A DNA stretch of 41,860 bases, taken from Pelomonas sp. KK5. GTDB lineage: Bacteria; Pseudomonadota; Gammaproteobacteria; Burkholderiales; Burkholderiaceae_C. A program made the position numbers and the translations under genes. The DNA lies in the NCBI RefSeq assembly GCF_001984095.1, contig NZ_LYVQ01000027.1:1-41860 (forward strand), in the 5' to 3' direction. Shown here piece after piece: positions 36,062 to 41,860 of the stretch; the stretch's first letter is position 1; each line of letters begins with the position of its first letter. The notes beneath the pieces were generated by a model. That model was not told where the DNA came from. It did no database searches and worked only from the letters and a program-made list of their open reading frames with translations.

Positions 36062-36144
36062 TGCGCCAGTTAGCGCCACTCTGAGCGCCACATATTGGTC
36101 GCGCCGTCGCCTATTATGCGCCAAATAGCGCCATTCTGAGCGCC
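36062..36144 (-). repeat. Two 28-base direct repeats upstream of the fic gene
   Basis: Copies at 36062-36089 and 36117-36144 differ at three positions and are 55 bases apart. Each holds three GGCGC half-sites (minus strand) spaced 12 and 10 bases. The region between contains CATAAT and CAATAT hexamers that could be -10 elements for fic. A repressor with a winged helix could bind both. Confidence 0.65.
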
Positions 36145-36194
36145 TAGCAGCGTAAGCATCCAGGCAAGTCATGTTGATCTGCTGAGCTCTGCCT

Positions 36195-36425
36195 AAGATG
36201 CTCGTGTCCACCAAGGGGCAACCCGGAATCTCGATGGCCGCTGTCGCAATGGCCCATGGCATCAATGCCAACCTGCTGCAGCGCTGGGTTCACGCGGCAG
36301 CTCAGCCACTTGCCGGGACGGCGCCCGACTCTGCCTTGCCCGGTGCCGCCCAGGCTGGCCCGGACTCGCCAATTGCGGTCCCAGACTCCGTCGAAGCGAT
36401 GCGCGGCGGCACCGCCGGGAGAACG
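36195..36425 (+). pseudogene. IS66 TnpA (Orf1) remnant
   Basis: The frame from about 36198 reads VSTKGQPGISMAAVAMAHGI followed by NANLLQRWVHAA, the helix-turn-helix of IS66-family TnpA. The preceding part of the protein, and TnpB/TnpC, are absent. The frame then runs into DNA that belongs to the chemoreceptor gene on the other strand. No inverted repeats of an IS end could be identified. Confidence 0.65.
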
Positions 36426-36426
36426 G

Positions 36427-38025
36427 CTAGCCTGCGGGCACGGCGTCCAAGGTCTGGAATACCGCGATCACGTTCATCAGCGACTCGGCCTGATTGCTAA
36501 GGCTCTCAGCAGCCGCTGCGCTCTGCTCGACCAGTGCGGCATTCTGCTGGGTGCCACGATCGATGGCGGCGACCGCCTGGTTCACCTGGCCGATGCCGCT
36601 GCTCTGCTCGCCGGCGGACGCATTGATCTCGCCCATCAGGTCGCTCATGCGGCGCACCTGGCCGACGATGTCCGTCATCGTACTGCCGGCCTCGCCGACC
36701 AGGGCACTGCCGGCTCGCACGCGTGTCGTGCTGGCCTGGACTAGTGCGCGGATCTCTTTCGACGCCTCGGCGCTGCGCTGGGCCAACGTCCGCACCTCGC
36801 CTGCCACGATCGCAAAGCCCCTCCCCTGCTCACCCGCGCGGGCGGCCTCGACGGCAGCATTCAATGCCAGGATGTTGGTCTGGAAGGCGATGCCATCGAT
36901 CACACCAACGATGTCGGCGATCCGCTCGCTGGAGGCCGCGATGTCGTCCATGGTGCTGACGACGCGTTGGACGACGGCGCCGCCACGACCCGCAACTTCC
37001 GCGGCCGAACGAGCCAGATCGTTGGCCTGGCGCGAGTTGTCGGCAGCCTGCTGGACGGTGCCGGTCATCTGCTGCATCGAGGCTGCCGTCTGCTGTAGCG
37101 CCGACGCCTGCTGCTCCGTGCGGCTTGACAGATCTTGGTTGCCGCTGGCGATCTCCCTGGACGCGTTGGCGATGCCATTCGCCGAGTCCCGTACCTGACC
37201 GACCATCGTGGCCAAGCTATCGTTCATGCCCTTGAGCGCTTCCAGCAACTGGCCCGTCTCGTCCCTGCGGTCGATCTCGATCTTCGAGCGCAGGTCCCCC
37301 GAGGCCACGGCGCGGGCGAGCTGTACCGCTCGATTCAGTGGTTTCGTCACTGCATTGCTCAGCAACCAACCCATGCTCAAGGCCGCCAGCACTGCGGCGC
37401 CGCTCGTCATCAGCATCGTCACCCGATCCTGCCCATAGGCTTCGGCGGCAGCCGCGGCCCGCGCCGCCGCCTGTTGGTCCTCGTAATCAATGAAGGCGGC
37501 GGTCGCGGCCATGAGCGCAGCGAGCAACGGCCGGCACTCGGCGTTCATCTTGGCCACTGCCTCCTCCTGGCGGCCGGCCAGCACCTTGCCGACGATGTCG
37601 AGCGCCACGGGCCCATACAGCCCCTCGACGCGCTCGATCTCGGCGACCAGTGCGCGCTCGCGATCGCCCAGGTCTGCGGCTCGGGCGAGGGTCTTGTGGA
37701 GCCGGACCAGGCCATCCTGGACGTCCCTGTGGGCTTGCGTGACCAGAGCCTTCTCCGCCTCGCGCTCGCTGCCCTCGGTGACCAGCACCAGGTTGCGGGC
37801 GGCGATCGCACGCCGTTGCGCCGCTGCGCGGATATCCACGGCCAGGTGCTCGCGCTGCCCCACACCCTGCAGGTAATCCGCAAAGCGTGCGTTCGAGCGG
37901 CCCAGTGACTGCAGCGACAGCAGCGAGACTGCCAGCACCACGGCGGCCAGCAGCGTGAAGGCAAGCATCAGCTTGGCGCGCATGCGCAGGTTGCGAAAGC
38001 TCGGTATCGATGTTGTGGTGCCCAC
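36427..38025 (-). CDS. Methyl-accepting chemotaxis protein
   Basis: 532 residues. TM1 ([20 protein letters not shown]), a helical-bundle ligand domain with [22 protein letters not shown]2 ([20 protein letters not shown]), a HAMP domain, and the signalling hairpin [20 protein letters not shown], then [16 protein letters not shown]. The GTG at 38025 with AGAGGA ahead is the best start, as it leaves the first membrane segment near the N-terminus. It begins 22 bases after the pilin stop, so the two are one operon. It could steer flagella or pili; the window does not show a CheA/CheW set. Confidence 0.9.
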   Translation of the reverse strand: MGTTTSIPSFRNLRMRAKLMLAFTLLAAVVLAVSLLSLQSLGRSNARFADYLQGVGQREHLAVDIRAAAQRRAIAARNLVLVTEGSEREAEKALVTQAHRDVQDGLVRLHKTLARAADLGDRERALVAEIERVEGLYGPVALDIVGKVLAGRQEEAVAKMNAECRPLLAALMAATAAFIDYEDQQAAARAAAAAEAYGQDRVTMLMTSGAAVLAALSMGWLLSNAVTKPLNRAVQLARAVASGDLRSKIEIDRRDETGQLLEALKGMNDSLATMVGQVRDSANGIANASREIASGNQDLSSRTEQQASALQQTAASMQQMTGTVQQAADNSRQANDLARSAAEVAGRGGAVVQRVVSTMDDIAASSERIADIVGVIDGIAFQTNILALNAAVEAARAGEQGRGFAIVAGEVRTLAQRSAEASKEIRALVQASTTRVRAGSALVGEAGSTMTDIVGQVRRMSDLMGEINASAGEQSSGIGQVNQAVAAIDRGTQQNAALVEQSAAAAESLSNQAESLMNVIAVFQTLDAVPAG

Positions 38026-38047
38026 GTCCCTGTTCCTCTGCGTTGTT

Positions 38048-38554
38048 TCAATAGCTGATGCTGACGGCGACGGTATCGGTGTAGGTGCCCGGCACGGCGT
38101 TGGCAAGGGAGAGTAGGCGACCGTAGATGTTCAGCGTCTGCGCGCCACCAGTACCTGTGCCTGTTACGGTTGAGCTGCCGGCCGTGCCATCGCCCCAGAC
38201 GGTTACCCGGCCGGCGTCTTTGTAGAGCTGGTAGGCCAGCGTGCGCGAGCCGCTTTTCATCGTCCGGGCCGCGAAGTTCGAGCCGCCACCGGCGTTGCTG
38301 CCCGCGCTCAAGGCCACGGTATAGGGCGTCGTGTTGGAGCACGTCAGCGTCAGCGTGGAAGTTGCGTCGATCGGCGCTGTCGTACCCAAGGGATCGATGG
38401 AGCTACTGAAGTTCAACGTGGTGCCCGAGATGGTGCACGAAGCCACGACAGAAGCGACCACCTGAAAGCTGTCGCCCGCAATACCGGCCACGGCGAGGCT
38501 GGGCGACGACAGCAGTACAGCAATCGGCGAGAGGCGCCTGGCATCAATCATCAT
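38048..38554 (-). CDS. SCPU-domain pilin, paralogue of the major pilin
   Basis: 168 residues with signal peptide ([16 protein letters not shown]). The mature domain has [37 protein letters not shown] and the terminal [15 protein letters not shown]. Most positions match the pilin at 6453-6947. Two adjacent ATGs (38554, 38551) follow AAAGGAAAG. No chaperone or usher gene is adjacent; it must use those at 3342-6423 or others. It is co-transcribed with the chemoreceptor and shares the palindrome of the pilus operon. Confidence 0.88.
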   Translation of the reverse strand: MMIDARRLSPIAVLLSSPSLAVAGIAGDSFQVVASVVASCTISGTTLNFSSSIDPLGTTAPIDATSTLTLTCSNTTPYTVALSAGSNAGGGSNFAARTMKSGSRTLAYQLYKDAGRVTVWGDGTAGSSTVTGTGTGGAQTLNIYGRLLSLANAVPGTYTDTVAVSISY

Positions 38555-38707
38555 CTGTGCTACTTTCCTTTGCCTGAGCCAAGTGCCGAGGGCACCTTGT
38601 CGGTTGTGCGGGCGAGTCGTTGCAGTGATCGTGATATTTGCGCAATGCGCGGCTGGCGAACAGCAGCCCAGCACCGCTGGAGGCCGCTGACGTTGCAGGC
38701 AATTGAC

Positions 38708-38724
38708 GTAGGGAACTTACCTAC
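38708..38724. promoter_or_regulatory. Palindromic operator candidate GTAGGGAACTTACCTAC
   Basis: The same dyad as at 7928-7944, centred about 162 bases upstream of the pilin/chemoreceptor operon. An extra half-site-like GGTAGG lies 10 bases further at 38735-38740. Two independent copies ahead of paralogous pilin operons make a common regulator likely. Confidence 0.6.
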
Positions 38725-39212
38725 AACGGCCACAGGTAGGTGATGAGCGTCACAGAATGCGGACGCTCACCGGTTTGATCAAGGCACAGGCCGCCACGTG
38801 ATGGGCTGAACGCCTTGCGGCAGAGGCTGACCGACGATACGAGGCGCCGAGCGCCGCGGTCGCCGTCGTGCATGATCTGGCCGACCGAGGAATCCGTAGC
38901 GCCCGACAGCCGCGCCCACGCGCGAACGAGGCCTTACGATCCCGGTTCGCTAGATGAGAACCTCCACAGGTTTGGAAGTCCTCGAACCCAGGCAGCAGGA
39001 CTTCCGTTGATGGAACGTCCCCGTTTCTGAAATCCAAAGATTGCGGGCACCGCCTTGAACAGGTATCGGCTGTGCCGATCCGAAGCGGATACGGCGGGCA
39101 AGGCCTCACGGCCCGACGCGCGGCAACTCTGCAATCGCGACTACCGCCGCGCAACCCTCCGCGAGCGCAGCCGGCAAGCCAGGCGTGACTGGATCCGTCG
39201 GCACCCCGCAGG
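38725..39212. other. Intergenic stretch, nothing further identified
   Basis: 488 bases between the palindrome and the small hypothetical gene. Open frames here lack ribosome binding sites and protein-like composition. No RNA gene or repeat seen. Confidence 0.5.
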
Positions 39213-39467
39213 TCAGTGAGAAGGCTCGATCAGTTCCACCGCCGCGGCCAACACCTGGATCGCCTCGAAGCCATCGAGATCCGCCGCGCGGACCACGTCC
39301 TGCGCCGCGTCCAGCGCCCCGGTGCGCCGGCCCGCGGCCACCTTGGCCACCATCGCGCCGAGCTCCTTCATCCGGGCCGGATAGCCTGCGCCCAGCAGCA
39401 TCCGTGCGGTATTGCGGGTTTCGTAGAACTTGGGCGCCAGGCCGGCTGCCGAACTCGTTGCGCTCAT
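39213..39467 (-). CDS. Hypothetical small helical protein
   Basis: 84 residues, not recognised. Likely all-helical (FYETRNTARMLLGAGYPARM, KELGAMVAKVAAGRRTGALD, FEAIQVLAAAVELIEPSH). The ATG at 39467 has GGGAG ahead; longer versions from 39521 have no better site. Upstream neighbour unknown; it stands alone between intergenic regions. Confidence 0.6.
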   Translation of the reverse strand: MSATSSAAGLAPKFYETRNTARMLLGAGYPARMKELGAMVAKVAAGRRTGALDAAQDVVRAADLDGFEAIQVLAAAVELIEPSH

Positions 39468-39826
39468 CTGTTGGCTCCCGATACACATCTCGCCACCCCC
39501 GTCAAAAAGAGACCCGGACACCTCACGGCGCCGGGCGAGTCCTCTGGGCCGGGGAGGGACGAAGAAAGAAAAGGCACCAGAGGCAAACTGACTTTAGATT
39601 CGCTTGCGACGGGCCGCCGTAGGACAAGACCGCATTCCGGCATGACCCGCAGCCCGCGAGGCGAAACGCGAGACCAGCTAGGCGCGGCACGGCTTCGGGC
39701 GCGGTGAAGGTCGCAGGGGCGCTGCGCGCGCCACCGCTCGCAACCTGTGCGCCGCGTCGGTCATGACGCGGCTACGAAGTTGCCTGAGTTCGGCACCTCG
39801 CCCATGTGACATCGGCAAAACGAAAG
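39468..39826. other. Intergenic stretch without recognised features
   Basis: About 360 bases holding the promoter side of the small hypothetical gene. An A-rich purine run (around 39559-39580) is the only compositional anomaly. No gene supported. Confidence 0.5.
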
Positions 39827-39848
39827 TGCCCCCGCAAGGGGGCATTTT
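39827..39848. terminator. Bidirectional rho-independent terminator
   Basis: Seven-base stem TGCCCCC / GGGGGCA with GCAA tetraloop, TTTT on the plus side and a T-rich run (CTTTCGTTTT) on the minus side. It ends the large gene that stops at 39869. Confidence 0.85.
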
Positions 39849-39868
39849 CATTGGGATAGAAGCCGCGG

Positions 39869-41860
39869 TCAGGGCTTGGGCAGTGCCCGCCCAGTCGTGA
39901 TCTGGTTGCCCAGAACCTGCGTGGCGACGCTGATCCAGCCGTTGGCCACCATGCCGGTCGGCTTGTCCAGCGCGCCGGAGTTCAGCTTGGCCGTGGTGAA
40001 CGTGCACTGCGTCTCTGCGCCCACGGCGTTGGCCTCGGCACGCAGCAGCGTGGCGCCGGTGGCATCGACCAGGCTGATGTCGCAGTTGTCCGCCTTGGAA
40101 CCGTAGGCGCCGCCCTGGGTGTAGCTGATGCTGAAGACACCGTCGAGCACCGAGGCGCTGGCACCACCAATGGCCGTGTTCACGGCCGCGACCGAGGCCG
40201 GCGTGACGGTCGTGATGGTGGCGAACAGGTTGCTGGCATTGGCCTGCGCGAAGGGCTTGGACAGCGGCACGGCATTGACTTCGTAGAAGAAGGCCTTGAC
40301 CACCTGTCCGTTGCTGGCCGCCTTGAGCGCCCAGGCGTAGATGCTGCCGGGCTTGACCTGCGACTCGTCGATGCACGGCGTGCCTGTGGGCGCATTGGCC
40401 GCAGCCACGTCAACGCAACTTTGCAGTGCCTCGCTGGTGCCGTAGAAGCCCGTGCCGGTGCCGATCACGTAGGTGTTCTGGAAGGGATCGGACGAGCGGT
40501 TCAGCGTCAGCTTGACGGACGCGCCGACCGGCGAACTCGCGTTGCCGGAGTAGGCCACGATGCCGGGGCCGCGCACATCGACCGTGCCCACATCGACCAT
40601 GAAGCCGGCCGCCACTTCGTCGGCGACGGCGCCGCGCTCGATGTGGAAGGCGCGTTCGCGCGTCAGCGTCGAGGCCGTCTCGTTGCGGGCCACGCGGGCC
40701 ATCATGTGCATGTCCAGATGCTGGGCACCGGCCCAGCGCCAGCCACCGGGGCAGCCGGTGTAGGCCGCACCCTTGACGAAGCTCTGCGGCTCGCCGGACA
40801 TGCCGCTGCTGCTCACCTCCATCAGCACCCAGGCGCTGGTCGGGTTGCCCGAGCTGTCCACGATCACCGGCGAGCCGCCATTCGCGCGGGCATTCAGGAT
40901 CGTGCTGACCTTGTTGGTCGTGGTCGAGTCCGTGAGGATGGCGATCTCGCTGCTGCTGAGCAGGCCCAGATTGCGGCGCGCCAGGTCGTTGGCCTTGACC
41001 TGCAGACCGGCGTTGAACGGCGCATCACCGCTGGTCAACAGCGCGACGACGTCCGCCTTGGCCGCGCTGAAGCTGTTGAAGTTGGGATCGATGAAGGGCG
41101 AGACCTGGTCGGCCGTGGGCTTGGTGAAGCCCGTGCTCGGGTACAGCGCCGAGAGCGAGGCCAGGCAGGCGTTGATCTCCGGCAGCACGGTGGCGACCTT
41201 GTCGGCGGCCGTGACCTGCGCCGTGGTCGGCGCGGTGACGGTCAGCGTGCCGCTGCTGCTGATCTGGCCGATGGTGTCGTGCGTGGCCACGAGCGTGACC
41301 GTGGCCTGGCCGGCGGCGTCGGGTGCGACGAGGATGCGGTCGAGCACGCCGTCCATGCCCGTGCCGTTGGCGGCGAAGACGCCGTTCAGTGGGTCGGTGC
41401 CGGCCGCGTTCAGCGGCGCAATCATGGCGGCGACCTGCGTTGCCGCGTCCTTGAGCTTGGTGCCGGTGGTGGCGGCCTTGAGCGCGTCCGTGCAGGCGGT
41501 AGGGGCCGTCGTGCTGCCGCTGGCCACCGTGCAGGCGTCGACCAGCGTGCTGCCCGTCATCGAGCCGGAGGCGGCGGCCACGATCAGGTCGGTCAGCGGG
41601 GTCAGGTTGACGGTCTGACCGGCGGCCGTGGCCACTGAGGTGAGCGAGACCAGTCGGCCGCCGGAATTGCCGGTGATGGTGAGCAGGTAGGGCGCGGTCA
41701 AGCTGCTCACGTCAACCGTGTAAGCGCCAGTGGCGCTATTGGTCGTGGCGGCGGTCGAGACCTTGCCGTTGACATCGATCGCGACCACCGTTCCCTGGAT
41801 GGCGGCGCCAGTGGCGGCCGTGCCGGTAACGGTCGTCGGTGCGGGCGGTGTCGGAGCGGG
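39869..41860 (-). CDS. Large exported/surface protein, C-terminal part
   Basis: 663 codons are present and the 5' end lies beyond the window. The first visible residues are a Pro-rich linker (PAPTPPAPTTVTGTAATGAA), typical after a lipoprotein anchor. A beta-sandwich domain with GKVSTAATTNSATGAYTVDV, like carboxypeptidase-regulatory domains, follows. The rest is rich in Ala, Thr, Ser and Asp, with sparse Cys pairs (for example VDACTVASGSTTAPTACTD). No enzyme motif was recognised. It is likely a cell-envelope or secreted protein. The stop is followed by a strong terminator. Confidence 0.75.
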   Translation of the reverse strand, partial: PAPTPPAPTTVTGTAATGAAIQGTVVAIDVNGKVSTAATTNSATGAYTVDVSSLTAPYLLTITGNSGGRLVSLTSVATAAGQTVNLTPLTDLIVAAASGSMTGSTLVDACTVASGSTTAPTACTDALKAATTGTKLKDAATQVAAMIAPLNAAGTDPLNGVFAANGTGMDGVLDRILVAPDAAGQATVTLVATHDTIGQISSSGTLTVTAPTTAQVTAADKVATVLPEINACLASLSALYPSTGFTKPTADQVSPFIDPNFNSFSAAKADVVALLTSGDAPFNAGLQVKANDLARRNLGLLSSSEIAILTDSTTTNKVSTILNARANGGSPVIVDSSGNPTSAWVLMEVSSSGMSGEPQSFVKGAAYTGCPGGWRWAGAQHLDMHMMARVARNETASTLTRERAFHIERGAVADEVAAGFMVDVGTVDVRGPGIVAYSGNASSPVGASVKLTLNRSSDPFQNTYVIGTGTGFYGTSEALQSCVDVAAANAPTGTPCIDESQVKPGSIYAWALKAASNGQVVKAFFYEVNAVPLSKPFAQANASNLFATITTVTPASVAAVNTAIGGASASVLDGVFSISYTQGGAYGSKADNCDISLVDATGATLLRAEANAVGAETQCTFTTAKLNSGALDKPTGMVANGWISVATQVLGNQITTGRALPKP

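Larger units (their letters stand above)
24341..36425. mobile_element. Probable genomic island (decayed or composite)
   Basis: Bounded on the left by the tRNA-like scar and on the right, approximately, by the IS66 remnant. Contents are typical accessory genes: hipBA, stbABC-like and AlpA-like genes, RNA ligase and HD-Pnk, an XRE/nucleotidyltransferase pair, and a Fic protein. Several intergenic regions are AT-richer than the surrounding chromosome. No integrase, relaxase or replication gene is present. The right boundary is a guess. Confidence 0.45.

Noticed and set aside
38750-39154. 134-residue minus-strand frame between the pilin and the small hypothetical gene
   Set aside because: Arg/Ser/Ala-rich with no start signal or recognisable pattern; taken as non-coding.

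Overview
The window reads as chromosome of a high-GC betaproteobacterium of the order Burkholderiales (Comamonadaceae / Roseateles / Rubrivivax type). The reasons are a protocatechuate 4,5-cleavage operon in the Comamonas pmd order, a PEP-CTERM protein, archaic Csu-type pilins, and strongly GC-biased codon use. The genus is inference; no rRNA gene is present to settle it.

Layout. 1-2839: 5' end of a winged-helix/P-loop regulator (minus) facing a cytosolic S41-type protease and a YXWGXW lipoprotein (plus). 2843-7824: compact archaic chaperone-usher pilus operon on the minus strand (response regulator, SCPU pilin, chaperone, usher, second SCPU subunit). 7941-17811: a 12-gene minus-strand operon. 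It starts with a leaderless periplasmic-binding-fold protein and continues with 4-oxalomesaconate hydratase, CHA aldolase, PDC hydrolase, both subunits of protocatechuate 4,5-dioxygenase, CHMS dehydrogenase, an aldo/keto reductase and a branched-chain-amino-acid-type ABC transporter (livHMGF) without a recognisable binding protein. A divergent LysR gene (17896-18789) is the likely regulator. 18786-22149: minus-strand metallophosphoesterase, PEP-CTERM protein and di-haem cytochrome c peroxidase. 22393-24116: SDR oxidoreductase and AraC-type regulator.

24341 to about 36425 looks like an accessory island. It begins at a tRNA-3'-end-like sequence with its own terminator and two GGGTACAC repeats in tandem. 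It carries hipBA, a plasmid-type stbABC-like set with 11-bp iterons and an AlpA-like gene, an RNA repair pair (RNA ligase plus HD-Pnk end-healing enzyme), an XRE/nucleotidyltransferase toxin-antitoxin-like pair, a Fic protein whose motif His is replaced by Gln, and an IS66 TnpA remnant. No integrase, relaxase or replication gene was found, so it is probably decayed or composite.

36427-41860: a third SCPU pilin co-transcribed with a methyl-accepting chemotaxis protein, a small hypothetical gene, and the 3' part of a large exported protein running off the window.

Main signals beyond gene calling: (i) the 17-bp palindrome GTAGGGAANTTNCCTAC ahead of both pilin operons, suggesting one NarL/FixJ-type regulon linking pili and chemotaxis; (ii) the RNA ligase/HD-Pnk operon with a 457-bp non-coding leader; (iii) the XRE/nucleotidyltransferase pair with an apparently leaderless promoter inside a symmetric operator; (iv) the iteron/stbABC locus in a chromosome; (v) the Gln-for-His Fic protein with duplicated 28-bp operators.
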